NCBI GenBank assembly: GCA_023436885.1
Contig: JAEZHI010000039.1
Coordinates: 171,716-235,715 of the forward strand
Origin: Pseudomonadota bacterium
GTDB lineage: Bacteria > Pseudomonadota > Alphaproteobacteria > Rhizobiales > Pleomorphomonadaceae
Length of the DNA stretch: 64,000 bases
Direction: 5' to 3'
Shown here in pieces: positions 1-9,238 of this stretch (position 1 is its first letter; each line of letters starts with the position of its first letter). The notes under the pieces were generated by a model. It was not told the origin of the DNA. It saw nothing but the letters and a program-made list of their open reading frames with translations, and did no database searches. The position numbers and the translations under genes were made by a program.

Positions 1-633
1 TTGTCGCTGCCCGGCCTGAGGTTCGCCGCCTTCTATCGCACGGCCTTCTTCCTGCCGACGCTTCTGTCCTTCGTGATCGTCGGCTTCATCTGGAAGCTGA
101 TCCTGTCGCCGATCTGGGGCGTCGCCCCTTGGCTGATGGACCTCGTGGGCATGAAGTCGCTGTTCGCGCCCTGGCTGGGCAAGCCCAGTTCGGCGCTGAT
201 CGCCGTGTCCCTGGTCTCGGTCTGGCAGTTCATTGGCATACCGATGATGCTGATCTACGCCGCGCTCCTCAACATTCCCGAGGAAGTCATCGAGGCGGCC
301 GAGATCGACGGCATCACCGGCTGGGGACAGTTCTTCAAGATCAAGCTGCCGCTGGTGCTGCCGGCGATCGGCATCATCTCGATCCTGACATTCGTCGGCA
401 ACTTCAATGCCTTCGACCTCGTCTACACCATGCAGGGAGCTCTGGCCGGACCGGACAAGGCGACCGACATTCTCGGCACCTTCCTCTATCGTACCTTCTT
501 CGGCTTCCAGCTGCAGCTCGGCGACCCCTCGATGGGCGCCACCATCGCCACGATCATGTTCCTGATCATCCTGACCGGCGTCTGCATCTACTTGTTCGGC
601 GTCCAGCGGCGCATCCGCCGCTACCAGTTCTGA
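1..633 (+). CDS. Sugar ABC transporter permease, MalF/UgpA type (5' partial)
   Basis: Inner-membrane subunit of a CUT1-class carbohydrate importer. The 210 visible residues hold about five hydrophobic segments and the ATPase-contacting EAA loop (about residues 94-120, reading EEVIEAAEIDG followed by KLPLVLPAI). Family members are about 290-310 residues with a further N-terminal membrane segment, so the TTG at base 1 is probably internal and the true start lies left of the window. A second permease starts 12 bases downstream behind a GGGAGGGG ribosome site, followed by an oxidoreductase and an ATPase, so this is one operon. The substrate (a sugar, polyol or glycerol phosphate) cannot be told from sequence, and the binding protein must lie upstream. 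Confidence 0.9.
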   Translation: MSLPGLRFAAFYRTAFFLPTLLSFVIVGFIWKLILSPIWGVAPWLMDLVGMKSLFAPWLGKPSSALIAVSLVSVWQFIGIPMMLIYAALLNIPEEVIEAAEIDGITGWGQFFKIKLPLVLPAIGIISILTFVGNFNAFDLVYTMQGALAGPDKATDILGTFLYRTFFGFQLQLGDPSMGATIATIMFLIILTGVCIYLFGVQRRIRRYQF

Positions 634-645
634 CGGGAGGGGCGG

Positions 646-1485
646 ATGTCCAAGGCCAGACAATCGACGCTGCGCACCAGCCTTGTCCATGTGGCGCTCA
701 TCGCCTATACGCTGGTGGCACTATTCCCGGTGTTCCTCACCATCATCAACTCCTTCAAGAGCAAACAGGCGATCTTCGGTCAGCCGCTCCGCCTGCCCAG
801 CCCGTCGACCTTCAGCCTGATCGGCTATGAGACGGTGCTGAAGCAGGGCGACTTCGTCACCTATTTTGAGAACAGCACCATCGTCACGGTGGTCTCGATC
901 TTCCTCGTTCTGCTGTTCGGGGCCATGGCCGCTTTTGCACTGTCGGAATATCGCTTCCGCGGCAACACCATGATGGGACTCTATCTTGCCATCGGCATCA
1001 TGATCCCGATCCGTCTCGGCACGGTGGCGCTGCTCCAGGGCATGGTGGCGACGGGTCTCGTCAATACGCTGACGTCCCTCATCCTGGTCTATACAGCGCA
1101 AGGCCTGCCGCTCGCCGTGTTCATCCTGTCGGAGTTCATGCGGACGGTGTCGGACGACCTCAAGAATGCCGGTCGCATCGACGGCCTCAGTGAATACGCC
1201 ATCTTCTTCCGCCTGGTGCTGCCGCTGGTGCGGCCGGCCATGGCGACGGTGGCCGTCTTCACCATGATCCCCATCTGGAACGACCTGTGGTTCCCGCTGA
1301 TCCTCGCGCCCAGCGAAAGCACCAAGACGGTAACGCTCGGCGCGCAGCTGTTCATCGGCCAGTTCGTCACCAACTGGAACGCCGTGCTGGCGGCGCTGTC
1401 GCTCGCCATCTTCCCTGTTCTGATCCTTTACGTCATCTTCTCGCGGCAGCTGATCCGCGGCATCACCTCGGGAGCGGTCAAATGA
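646..1485 (+). CDS. Sugar ABC transporter permease, MalG/UgpE type
   Basis: Second inner-membrane permease of the CUT1 importer, 279 residues, the usual size for the MalG family. There is an N-terminal membrane segment at about residues 14-36 and the EAA loop is at about 170-198 (NAGRIDG, then LPLVRPA). It forms the translocation channel with the preceding permease and is powered by the ATPase at 2544. The start is an ATG behind a GGGAGGGG ribosome site. Its TGA overlaps the ATG of the following oxidoreductase (ATGA), a sign of coupled translation. Confidence 0.93.
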   Translation: MSKARQSTLRTSLVHVALIAYTLVALFPVFLTIINSFKSKQAIFGQPLRLPSPSTFSLIGYETVLKQGDFVTYFENSTIVTVVSIFLVLLFGAMAAFALSEYRFRGNTMMGLYLAIGIMIPIRLGTVALLQGMVATGLVNTLTSLILVYTAQGLPLAVFILSEFMRTVSDDLKNAGRIDGLSEYAIFFRLVLPLVRPAMATVAVFTMIPIWNDLWFPLILAPSESTKTVTLGAQLFIGQFVTNWNAVLAALSLAIFPVLILYVIFSRQLIRGITSGAVK

Positions 1486-2537
1486 CGCCCGTTCGCGTTC
1501 TCTCCGCCGGCCTCGGCAACATGGGCCGAAGCCATGCCCTCGCCTACCATCGCAATCCGGGCTTTGAGATCGTCGGCCTCGTCAACCGCAGCAAGGTGGA
1601 CGTGCCGGACGAACTCGCCGGCTACGAGATCCGCCCTTCCTTTCCGGAGGCGCTCAAGGCCTTGAGGCCGGATATGGCGTCGATCAGCACCTATTCGGAA
1701 AGCCATGCCGATTACGCGGTGATGGCCATGGAACAGGGCTGCCACGTGTTCGTGGAAAAGCCGCTGGCCACAACGGTGGCCGACGCACGGCGGATCATCG
1801 ATTGCGCCGTCGCCAACAAGCGCAAGCTCGTGATCGGCTACATCCTGCGCCATCACCCGTCCTGGAAGCGGTTCATTACCGAGGCGCGGGCACTCGGCGG
1901 CCCCTACGTGTTTCGCATGAACCTCAACCAGCAGTCTTCCGGCAAGACTTGGGAGACGCACAAGGCGCTGATGAAAACCACGGCACCAATCGTCGACTGC
2001 GGCGTCCACTATATCGACGTCATGTGCCAGGTGACCGACGCAGAGCCGACGGAAGTGCGCGGCATGGGGCTTCGGCTCTCGGGTGAGATCGCGCCGGACA
2101 TGTACAACTATGGCCACCTGCAGGTGCTGTTTTCTGACGGATCGGTCGGCTGGTACGAGGCGGGCTGGGGCCCGATGATGTCGGAACAGGCCTTCTTCGT
2201 GAAGGATATCATCTCGCCGAACGGCTCGGCCTCCATCGTCATGAAGGAAGGCAAGTCGGACGACGTCGATGCTCACACGCGCACCTCGACTATTCGCGTT
2301 CACAAAGCAGCGACCGGCCCGGACGGGGCTTTCCTTACGCCTGACGCCGACTACACGATGACCGGCGAACCGGGCCACCAGGAGCTCTGCGAGCTGGAAC
2401 AGGCCTATATGCTGAAGGCGATCGTCGAGGACATCGACCTTACGCAACACATGAATGACGCGTTGAAATCGCTGGCCGTCTGCCTCGCCGCCGACGAGAG
2501 CGTTCGCACCGGCAAGCCGGTCAAACTGCAAGGATAA
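1482..2537 (+). CDS. Gfo/Idh/MocA family NAD(P)-dependent oxidoreductase
   Basis: Cytoplasmic dehydrogenase of 351 residues. It has an N-terminal Rossmann fold (GLGNMG at residues 10-15) and the family motif EKPLA at 92-96, where the Lys helps catalysis and cofactor binding; the C-terminal half is the beta-sheet substrate domain. The ATG at 1482 was chosen over a longer in-frame extension because it overlaps the permease stop as ATGA and places GxGxxG at the normal distance from the start. Lying between the permeases and the ATPase of a sugar importer, it probably oxidises the imported sugar or polyol. The exact substrate is not readable. Confidence 0.92.
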   Translation: MTPVRVLSAGLGNMGRSHALAYHRNPGFEIVGLVNRSKVDVPDELAGYEIRPSFPEALKALRPDMASISTYSESHADYAVMAMEQGCHVFVEKPLATTVADARRIIDCAVANKRKLVIGYILRHHPSWKRFITEARALGGPYVFRMNLNQQSSGKTWETHKALMKTTAPIVDCGVHYIDVMCQVTDAEPTEVRGMGLRLSGEIAPDMYNYGHLQVLFSDGSVGWYEAGWGPMMSEQAFFVKDIISPNGSASIVMKEGKSDDVDAHTRTSTIRVHKAATGPDGAFLTPDADYTMTGEPGHQELCELEQAYMLKAIVEDIDLTQHMNDALKSLAVCLAADESVRTGKPVKLQG

Positions 2538-2543
2538 CGCCCC

Positions 2544-3545
2544 GTGGGATCGCTGGAACTTAGGAACATCAAGAAGTCCTTCGGCGCGCAGGACGTGCTG
2601 AAAGGCATCGACCTTCAGGTGAAGGACGGTGAATTCGTCATCTTCGTCGGCCCGTCGGGCTGCGGCAAATCGACGCTGCTGCGCTCGATCGCTGGCCTCG
2701 AGGACGTCACATCGGGCACCGTGCTGATCAACGGCGAGGACGTGACCGTCGCGCCGCCCGCCAAGCGCGGCATCGCCATGGTCTTTCAGACCTATGCGCT
2801 CTACCCTCACCTCAGCGTGCGCGACAACATGGCGCTGGGCCTCAAGCAGGCCGGCACGCCGACAGACGAGATCAACACCCGCGTCGCCGCGGCGACGGAG
2901 ATGCTGTCGCTGGAGCCCTACCTCAAGCGCCGACCGGCAGAGCTTTCCGGTGGCCAGCGCCAGCGCGTCGCCATCGGCCGCGCGTTGGTGCGCGAGCCGG
3001 AGCTGTTCCTGTTCGACGAGCCACTCTCCAACCTCGACGCCGCATTGCGCGTGCAGACCCGCGTCGAGATCGCCCGCCTGCACCGCCAGCTCGGCGCGAC
3101 CATGATCTACGTGACGCACGATCAAGTAGAAGCGATGACGCTGGCCGATCGCATCGTGGTGCTAAACAGTGGCGTCATCGAGCAGATCGGCTCGCCGATG
3201 GAACTCTACAATCGCCCGGCCAATACCTTTGTCGCCGGCTTCATCGGCTCGCCGCAGATGAACTTCATCGAGGCGGCGCGGATTGGCGAGACCGGCGCCA
3301 CCATCGGCATCCGGCCGGAGCATCTCAGCGTTTCACCCTCGGAAGGACGGTTCAAGGGCAAAGTGATCCACGCCGAACATCTCGGCGCCGACACCAACCT
3401 CTATCTCGAGACGGAGAATGCCGGCCTCGTCACCGTCAGGCTGTTCGGCGAGCATCGCTATACCGCCGATGACATCGTCTATGCGACACCGGATCCGGCC
3501 AAAATCCATCGCTTCGACGAGAACGGCAGGACAATCGTCCCCTGA
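2544..3545 (+). CDS. Sugar ABC transporter ATP-binding protein, MalK/UgpC type
   Basis: ATPase of the CUT1 importer, 333 residues with a GTG start 6 bases after the oxidoreductase stop. Walker A is GPSGCGKST (36-44), the signature is LSGGQ (134-138), Walker B is LFLFDEP (154-160), and the switch histidine is in the YVTHDQ stretch. A short C-terminal TOBE domain begins at about residue 235 (GIRPEHL). It is about 25-30 residues shorter than a typical UgpC, the loss being in the C-terminal domain. It is the last gene of the operon and is followed directly by a terminator. Confidence 0.93.
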   Translation: MGSLELRNIKKSFGAQDVLKGIDLQVKDGEFVIFVGPSGCGKSTLLRSIAGLEDVTSGTVLINGEDVTVAPPAKRGIAMVFQTYALYPHLSVRDNMALGLKQAGTPTDEINTRVAAATEMLSLEPYLKRRPAELSGGQRQRVAIGRALVREPELFLFDEPLSNLDAALRVQTRVEIARLHRQLGATMIYVTHDQVEAMTLADRIVVLNSGVIEQIGSPMELYNRPANTFVAGFIGSPQMNFIEAARIGETGATIGIRPEHLSVSPSEGRFKGKVIHAEHLGADTNLYLETENAGLVTVRLFGEHRYTADDIVYATPDPAKIHRFDENGRTIVP

Positions 3546-3555
3546 CATTGCTCCC

Positions 3556-3586
3556 GAAACGCCACCTCTGGGTGGCGTTTCTTTTT
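3556..3586 (+). terminator. Rho-independent terminator of the sugar importer operon
   Basis: An 11-bp perfect stem (GAAACGCCACC against GGTGGCGTTTC) with a 4-base loop is followed by TTTTT, 10 bases after the ATPase stop codon. It argues against starting the next gene upstream of this point. Confidence 0.9.
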
Positions 3587-3658
3587 GGCTGCAGCAATTG
3601 CGATCAAGCGGTACCTTTTATCCTGCGACATGAACAAGACGCCTCTCAACCCACGAGG

Positions 3659-4492
3659 ATGAAAATGGGCGTCCTGGAAAAGGCAATCTGGTACCTGGAA
3701 CTTAATGTCGGGCGTCCGATGACGCTCGCCGAGTTGGCAGATCTCTGCTCTGTCAGCCCCTGCCACCTAGCGCGTCTCTTCCAGACTAATGTCGGTCTCG
3801 CACCGATGAGCTACTTGAGAGCCAGGCGGCTCGCTATCGCCGCCGAGGCTCTGGCGTCAGGTGACCAGGAGATCCTGCCCGTCGCTCTCGATGCCGGCTA
3901 CAGCTCCCATGAGGCGTTCACGCGGGCTTTTGCCAACTGCTTCGGCGTTCTGCCGAGCACCGTTCGGCAGGCCCGGACCACAAGCCAACTGAACTTGATG
4001 GAGCCATGGACCATGCGCAAAGACATGATCGTCGATCTAGCTGCCCCAAAGATCCGCGAGCGCGGAGCATTTCGCGTGATCGGCCTTTCCACGCGCTGCA
4101 CCTTCGAGACGAATGCCGTCATTCCCCGGCTTTGGATGGACTTCAATCCGCGTTGCGGCGAAATTCCGTCGCCTGTTGGCCAAGCTGCCTACGGTGTTTG
4201 CTGCGACATGGAAGCTGATGGACATTTCCGCTACGTCGCGGGGCTGGAATCCACGTCGACACGTGTTCCGGAGGGGTTCGATTTCGTCGACATCCCGGCA
4301 AACCGATATGCCGTGTTCGAGCATGTCGGGCATCTCTCGGGTTTCAACAAGACCGTCTATACGATCTGGAACAAGGCCCTTCCCGATGCCGGGCTGGAGC
4401 CGGCCAAGGCGCCGGACTTCGAGCTCTACGACGAGCGCTTCCACCCGAAGACCGGCGATGGCGTAGTTGAGATCTGGATACCCTTGGCCTGA
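3659..4492 (+). CDS. AraC family regulator with GyrI-like effector-binding domain
   Basis: Predicted transcriptional activator, 277 residues. The N-terminal part (about 1-106) is a double helix-turn-helix of the AraC type, with VALDAGYSSHEAFTRAF in the second helix pair. The C-terminal half (about 120-277) is a GyrI/SOUL-like small-molecule domain, as in Rob and SoxS-like multidrug sensors. The frame is open back to 3548, but that start would place the coding region across the terminator at 3556-3586. The ATG at 3659 (or 3665, with a GAGG ribosome site) is therefore preferred. It converges on gor with only 14 bases between them and no terminator visible. The inducer is unknown. Confidence 0.88.
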   Translation: MKMGVLEKAIWYLELNVGRPMTLAELADLCSVSPCHLARLFQTNVGLAPMSYLRARRLAIAAEALASGDQEILPVALDAGYSSHEAFTRAFANCFGVLPSTVRQARTTSQLNLMEPWTMRKDMIVDLAAPKIRERGAFRVIGLSTRCTFETNAVIPRLWMDFNPRCGEIPSPVGQAAYGVCCDMEADGHFRYVAGLESTSTRVPEGFDFVDIPANRYAVFEHVGHLSGFNKTVYTIWNKALPDAGLEPAKAPDFELYDERFHPKTGDGVVEIWIPLA

Positions 4493-4506
4493 CACGACAG
4501 GCCATG

Positions 4507-5874
4507 TCACCGATGCCGGACGGAAGGGGTCCTCAGCGTGACCAGCTCCTCGGCGGCAGTCGGATGAACGGCCATGGTGCGGTCGAAGTCTCGCTTCGTC
4601 GCAGACAAGGTCATGGAAACGCCGACGAGTTGAATCATCTCGCCGGCGTCCGGCCCCATGATGTGAACGCCGAGCACACGATCGGTGATCGCATCGACAA
4701 CCACCTTCATGAAGGTGCGCTCGTCGCGGCCCGCAAGAATGTTCCGCATCGGCCGGAACTCGGTCTTGTAGACATCCACCGCTTGGTAGCCAGCACAGGC
4801 TGCCTCTTCCGACAGGCCAACCGTTCCAACTTCCGGCGTCGTGAAAATCGCCGTCGGAAGTATGGAATGGTCGGCTAAGTTCTCCTTGCCGCCGAATACG
4901 GTGTCAGCAAAGGCGTGCCCCTCGCGGATGGCCACTGGTGTCAGTTGGGCGCGATTGGTTACGTCGCCCACCGCGTAGATGCCCGATATCGAGGTCTCGG
5001 ATAGCGCGTTGACGACAACGGCGCCATCCTGATCGAGCGCTACGCCAAGCTTCTCAAGACCGAGCCCCGTCGTATTCGGCTTGCGACCCGTCGCGGCGAG
5101 AATGAGATCTGTGTCGAGATTGGCGCCATCCATCAGTTCGACGGCGAAGCCAACTGCCGTCTTGTCGATGCGACGCACCTGCACGCCGGTCCTGAGGTCA
5201 ACTCCACGGGCTCGCATCGCGTCGGCAAGCTTATCGCGCAATTCACGGTCGAAGCCGCGCAACACCTGCTCGCCGCGATAAAGCACGGTGGTGGCAACGC
5301 CAAGGCCATTGAGAATGGAGGCAAATTCCAGAGCGATGTAGCCACCGCCGACTACCACGGCCTTCTCCGGCAAAGTCGGCAGGTCAAACATGTCCGTTGA
5401 GGTGACGGCATGCTCCATGCCGGGGACGTCGGGAAGAACCGGGCGGTTGCCGGTAGCGATCAGAATGCGACCAGCGGTGATTGTCCGCCCTTCAGCCACC
5501 AGGCGAATCTCGTTAGAGCCGGTGATGACGGCGCGATCCCGAATGACCTCGGCGCCGGAGCGTTCGAGGTTGCCGACATAAATGCCTTCGAGTCGGGTAA
5601 TCTCCCGCTCCTTGGCCTCTCTCAGGGCATTCCAGTCGAAGGATCGGTCGCCAACCGTCCAACCGAAACCGGCTGCATCGTTGAACTCGCCGGCGAAACG
5701 AGAGGCGTAGACCAGTAGTTTCTTCGGCACGCAGCCACGGATAACGCAGGTGCCTCCGAAACGAGACTCCTCGGCGATGGCAACGCGGGCGCCATAGCCT
5801 GCGGAAATGCGAGCGGCGCGGACCCCGCCGGAGCCCGCGCCGATAACGAAAAGATCATAGTCGAAAGATGCCAT
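4507..5874 (-). CDS. gor: Glutathione-disulfide reductase
   Basis: NADPH-dependent flavoenzyme that reduces oxidised glutathione in the cytoplasm. It is 455 residues. The FAD motif is GAGSGG (12-17), the redox-active disulfide is in GTCVIRGC (Cys43 and Cys48), a second Rossmann motif GGGYIALEF is in the middle, and the dimer-interface catalytic motif HPTAAEE is near the C-terminus. All key residues are present. An ATG at 5874 is preferred to the TTG two codons upstream. In several Rhizobiales this gene sits next to a DUF2059 gene, as here (5952-6458, same strand). Confidence 0.95.
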   Translation of the reverse strand: MASFDYDLFVIGAGSGGVRAARISAGYGARVAIAEESRFGGTCVIRGCVPKKLLVYASRFAGEFNDAAGFGWTVGDRSFDWNALREAKEREITRLEGIYVGNLERSGAEVIRDRAVITGSNEIRLVAEGRTITAGRILIATGNRPVLPDVPGMEHAVTSTDMFDLPTLPEKAVVVGGGYIALEFASILNGLGVATTVLYRGEQVLRGFDRELRDKLADAMRARGVDLRTGVQVRRIDKTAVGFAVELMDGANLDTDLILAATGRKPNTTGLGLEKLGVALDQDGAVVVNALSETSISGIYAVGDVTNRAQLTPVAIREGHAFADTVFGGKENLADHSILPTAIFTTPEVGTVGLSEEAACAGYQAVDVYKTEFRPMRNILAGRDERTFMKVVVDAITDRVLGVHIMGPDAGEMIQLVGVSMTLSATKRDFDRTMAVHPTAAEELVTLRTPSVRHR

Positions 5875-5951
5875 CACCAACCGCCGTGCTGAGGAACCAA
5901 CGCCCTCATATCACGTCACAGCCCGCCCGTGGCAATCACCGCCCATGTCAC

Positions 5952-6458
5952 TTAGAAGTTATAGCCACGCTTGTTCAGCTCGTCGCGCGAGCGAGTAACG
6001 ATCTCCGTGGAGATCGCATCGCGCCAAATGCCGGCAGAGCGCATCGAGTCCTGGATGATGACCGGAGCCAGCTGGCCGTATTTCTCGCCGATCGGAGACT
6101 TGAAGAAAGCGGTGATCTGCTTGAGTTCGTCTTCGCTGAAACGGCCGGCCCAAACCCTCTCCAGCTCGCGGTCGAGCTCGGGACGACGCTTGGCGAGTTC
6201 AAGAGCGACCGAGTCCACCACTTCCTCGATGTCCTTGGCGGCGCCCGGATTAGACCGCTGGAACAGCGCCTTGGTCTGCGCAGCCAGGGTGATCAGGATT
6301 TCGTTGAACTGCTCGGAAGCATGGGCCGCGGCGATGGTCTCGCGGGCTGCAGCGATGTGGGACTCGGTGAAGTCCTCTGAAAGAGCCGGAGACGCCAGCG
6401 CGGCGATCACCATGGCCGCCGCCAGCGGGCGGCGGAGAAGGTTCAGGGTCCGGTGCAT
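5952..6458 (-). CDS. DUF2059 domain protein, exported
   Basis: A 168-residue protein with an N-terminal signal peptide (Arg-containing start, a hydrophobic stretch, then ASPALS before the predicted cut at about residue 27). The rest is a helical DUF2059 domain (about 75-135, with the conserved FSEDELKQITAFFKSPIG). Function is unknown; it is expected in the periplasm. ATG 6458 has a GGAG site 8 bases upstream and is preferred to a TTG two codons earlier. It is probably cotranscribed with gor, whose start lies 77 bases downstream. Confidence 0.88.
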   Translation of the reverse strand: MHRTLNLLRRPLAAAMVIAALASPALSEDFTESHIAAARETIAAAHASEQFNEILITLAAQTKALFQRSNPGAAKDIEEVVDSVALELAKRRPELDRELERVWAGRFSEDELKQITAFFKSPIGEKYGQLAPVIIQDSMRSAGIWRDAISTEIVTRSRDELNKRGYNF

Positions 6459-6828
6459 AAACAAATCTCCGATATCGACTTCGTCGTTGGCTTCATGAGC
6501 CCCAAAGGGGGCAAAACTTCACGTCCGCCGTCACCGTTACCAACCAATCCCAAAGGAATCGTTGGCGGTACCGGTAGGTCCGAAAGCGCTGTCGCCCCAG
6601 CCTGTGAAACCGAATTCTGGCAAAATGATGCGTCTGCCGCGATCAAGCCTCATTTCCCCCAAAACGGTTCCCGCTGGTTTGCCGCAAACTGCCTCAGGCC
6701 GCAAGCCCGTTGCATGAACACGAGACCTTCGTTGCCCCTCAGTTTGGCCCAAACAAGCAGGAACGATGGCGCTTGCCCGTAGTCATGCTAAACCCTCTGG
6801 GCCGTTACAGAGGGAAAGTGGATCAAAG
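6459..6828. other. Divergent intergenic region, DUF2059 gene / gph
   Basis: This 370-base stretch lies between two divergent genes and should hold both promoters. I see no credible coding frame, no RNA gene and no clear palindrome. Short frames on both strands lack a ribosome site and family resemblance. Other Rhizobiales often carry rpiA near these genes (from memory), but no rpiA remnant is visible. Confidence 0.5.
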
Positions 6829-7503
6829 ATGCGTCCGGTAGTGGTTTTCGATCTCGATGGGACGCTTCTCGACACAGCCCCGGACCTCCTGCGGGCGCTC
6901 AACAGGATCCTTGACGGCGAAGGCTTGGCCGCGGTCGCACGCGCCGATGTGGCGGGGCTGTTCGGGCATGGAGCGAGCGCATTGATCGGCGAAGGGTTCC
7001 GACGCTCGGAGCGACCGCTTGCCGAGGATCGCCTGCCGGAATTGGTTGAGCGGTTCATTACGTTTTACGCGGCAGAGATCGCTGCGGAAACACGCCCCTA
7101 CCCCGGCATTGTCGATGCCATTGCCCGTCTCGACAACAGGGGCTTCGGCCTTGCTGTCTGCACGAACAAGCGGGAGCTGCTGGCCCATGCGGTACTGGAA
7201 GGAACCGGCATCGCCTCCCACTTCGCCGCTGTGATCGGTGGCGATAGTTTGCCCGAGCACAAACCGCACCCTCGGCCACTGGTCGAGGCGATTACCCGCT
7301 CAGGCGGAACAACGAGCGCGGCGATCATGGTTGGTGACAGCGAGACCGACATTGCAACGGCGCGCGCCGCAGGCATACCGGTCATTGCCGTCGATTTCGG
7401 TTACTCCGACCGGCCGGTGATCGAGTTGGGCGCCGATGCCGTCATCAGCCATTATGAGGAGATCGACAGGACGATTGAGCGGCTGTTGCAGCCTCAGTCG
7501 TAG
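6829..7503 (+). CDS. gph: Phosphoglycolate phosphatase (HAD superfamily)
   Basis: Cytoplasmic phosphatase of 224 residues that removes 2-phosphoglycolate. HAD motif I is FDLDGTLLD (nucleophile Asp8, acid/base Asp10), the cap domain follows, motif II is VCTNK, motif III Lys is in the EHKPHPRPL stretch, and motif IV is VGDSETD. The ATG at 6829 puts motif I at the very N-terminus as usual; an upstream in-frame ATG at 6766 would add a 21-residue tail with no family support. The gene converges on the DUF6766 gene. Confidence 0.9.
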   Translation: MRPVVVFDLDGTLLDTAPDLLRALNRILDGEGLAAVARADVAGLFGHGASALIGEGFRRSERPLAEDRLPELVERFITFYAAEIAAETRPYPGIVDAIARLDNRGFGLAVCTNKRELLAHAVLEGTGIASHFAAVIGGDSLPEHKPHPRPLVEAITRSGGTTSAAIMVGDSETDIATARAAGIPVIAVDFGYSDRPVIELGADAVISHYEEIDRTIERLLQPQS

Positions 7504-7525
7504 AGTTCGCCACCCTGGATTTCCG

Positions 7526-8164
7526 TCAATCGCCCGTTTCGGCATTTGTTGCGCCGATCGGCTTCGATTCCGGAGATCCCTGTTGACGCAAGAAGATCGA
7601 CAACACCACGAGGATGGCTGTCGACAGAAACTCCGACTGCCAGTTCTGGAAAGATTCGAACCACAGCTGGGCATCGAAGAAGTAACTTCCCATGGACTGG
7701 GGCATCCCGCCATGGCGAAGAATTTCCGCATTGGCTGCGGCGCAGCTCGCAGACCAGTGCAACAGGAAAGACAGGACGAAGAGAACTGCGAGAGCCAAAC
7801 CCAGCCCGTTGCAATAGATCCAGGAAAGAGTGGGATGGCGCCGCCAGAGCTCTGCGGGGAGCCGATCTTTGGGGCGGTCAGGGTCGTCGGGATCGCGCGA
7901 CTCGGACGAGCCGCGCTGGAACAGCATCGCGGTCAGGACCACGTAAGCGGACATCTGCAGGAATTCGCTTTCCCAGTTCTCGAAAAGGGCCGATAGGAAA
8001 GGACCACTTTCAAGATAGGCGATAAGGCCGATGGTCGACGCGCCATGTTTGGCGAGTTCATCGTTGTGGTTGACATAGCCGGCCCAGATCATGCCGGCCG
8101 TGCTGAAGACGAACATCGCCAGCAGGGTGATCGTCAGCCCGTTATCACGGAAAAAGGTCCTCAC
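7526..8164 (-). CDS. DUF6766 family membrane protein
   Basis: A 212-residue protein with predicted membrane segments at about residues 11-29, 71-85, 119-137 and 180-192. Two similar half-sites, ENWESEFLQ (about 62-70) and QNWQSEFLS (about 173-181), suggest an internal duplication. The family is known from Rhizobiales and has no assigned role. The length and motif spacing match what I recall for the family. It is transcribed in the same direction as the MgtC/SapB gene 130 bases upstream. Confidence 0.8.
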   Translation of the reverse strand: MRTFFRDNGLTITLLAMFVFSTAGMIWAGYVNHNDELAKHGASTIGLIAYLESGPFLSALFENWESEFLQMSAYVVLTAMLFQRGSSESRDPDDPDRPKDRLPAELWRRHPTLSWIYCNGLGLALAVLFVLSFLLHWSASCAAANAEILRHGGMPQSMGSYFFDAQLWFESFQNWQSEFLSTAILVVLSIFLRQQGSPESKPIGATNAETGD

Positions 8165-8294
8165 CTGCGCCCCCTATTCGAACCCTAACATCTTGGCAAT
8201 TCGGCCACTGGTGTTGTTCAGAGAGAACGCAGTCTCGGCGGTTCCGTTCCGGTGATACCCGCAGGTATGCATCCACGATCTACCGGCCTGGATT

Positions 8295-8780
8295 TCATTC
8301 GTCCTTGAGACCAGTCGCATATTGCCGCTGACGCAGCAGCCATAGAATGGCGACACCCGCACGGCTGGCCATCAGGGCAACCGACCAAATGCCGAGGCCG
8401 CAAGCGAGGCCGATAGCCTCAGAAAGCCACACGCTGGCTCCGGTGGTCAGCCCTTTGACGTCTCCCTTCGTAAAGACGATAACGCCGGCCGCGAGAAAGG
8501 TGATGCCAGCCGTAACCGCCTCGACGCGCCGGATCGGATCGAAGCGTAATGCCGCGTTGCCCGTGTCCAGCGTCGCCATCATGTAGATCGTGATCATGCA
8601 GAAGGTAGAAACGGCCAAGCCAACCAGCATATTGGTTCGCAAGCCAGCCGGATTCTTGTGCACGCCACGCTCAAGACCGATGAGACCACACAAGAAAGCC
8701 GCACCGAGAGTCCTGAGGAGAAGTATTTCAACCGGAAGCGGAAATCTAAACGAGAACTCTGCAACCAGACTTTGCAGCAT
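8295..8780 (-). CDS. MgtC/SapB family membrane protein
   Basis: A 161-residue protein with four to five hydrophobic segments and the MgtC N-terminal signature (RTLGAAFLCGLIGLERGV, then AGLRTNMLVGLA). It corresponds to the transmembrane domain only and lacks the C-terminal ACT-like domain of virulence MgtC. Members affect magnesium homeostasis or ATP synthase activity in some bacteria. No other magnesium gene is nearby, so the role here is not settled. Confidence 0.85.
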   Translation of the reverse strand: MLQSLVAEFSFRFPLPVEILLLRTLGAAFLCGLIGLERGVHKNPAGLRTNMLVGLAVSTFCMITIYMMATLDTGNAALRFDPIRRVEAVTAGITFLAAGVIVFTKGDVKGLTTGASVWLSEAIGLACGLGIWSVALMASRAGVAILWLLRQRQYATGLKDE

Positions 8781-9238
8781 CGCGCCCTCCCAATTTCAAA
8801 GGATAAGCGCAGATCGAGAAAATGGTTCCGGAACACTAAGACCAAAGATCGCAAGTATTAGTACTGATATACCTGACGTCGATGCTGCGCACCCCGCCCA
8901 GCGGGCGCCTTGCATGCACATCCCGTTAACAGCGACTGTCCGAGAGGACGTTAGTACGATTTTTAGTTTAGTGATTGGCGATACTAGAAAAAGTCCATTC
9001 AGTAGAACCCGGCTCACAACACCTGCGTGCATCGCAACTAACCCAACACCTGTAAACAATGCCGATGTAGTATCCACCGCATAAACTTTATCTAGCCTGA
9101 ATATATCAACAATACGATAGTCTAAGGGATGAGTCGGACGCGTTTTTGCTTTGCGAATATTTTTTCATTGTTAACTCCTGCCGGCTAGACAGAAGAAACT
9201 GTCATCCGTGACAGTGCTGCCAATACTGGGGGAATCCA
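8781..9238. other. AT-richer intergenic region upstream of the chemoreceptor
   Basis: These 458 bases separate the divergent MgtC/SapB and chemoreceptor genes and are clearly lower in GC than the genes around them (for example GAATATTTTTTCATTG near 9155). They should hold both promoters. A perfect 6-bp hairpin (CTGTCA-TCCG-TGACAG, 9199-9214) lies 25 bases before the chemoreceptor start. A 93-codon minus-strand frame (8796-9077) has no recognisable features and is not called. Confidence 0.5.

Noticed and set aside
8796..9077. 93-codon minus-strand frame upstream of the chemoreceptor
   Set aside because: Somewhat hydrophobic, but lies in AT-richer intergenic DNA with no ribosome site or known relative.
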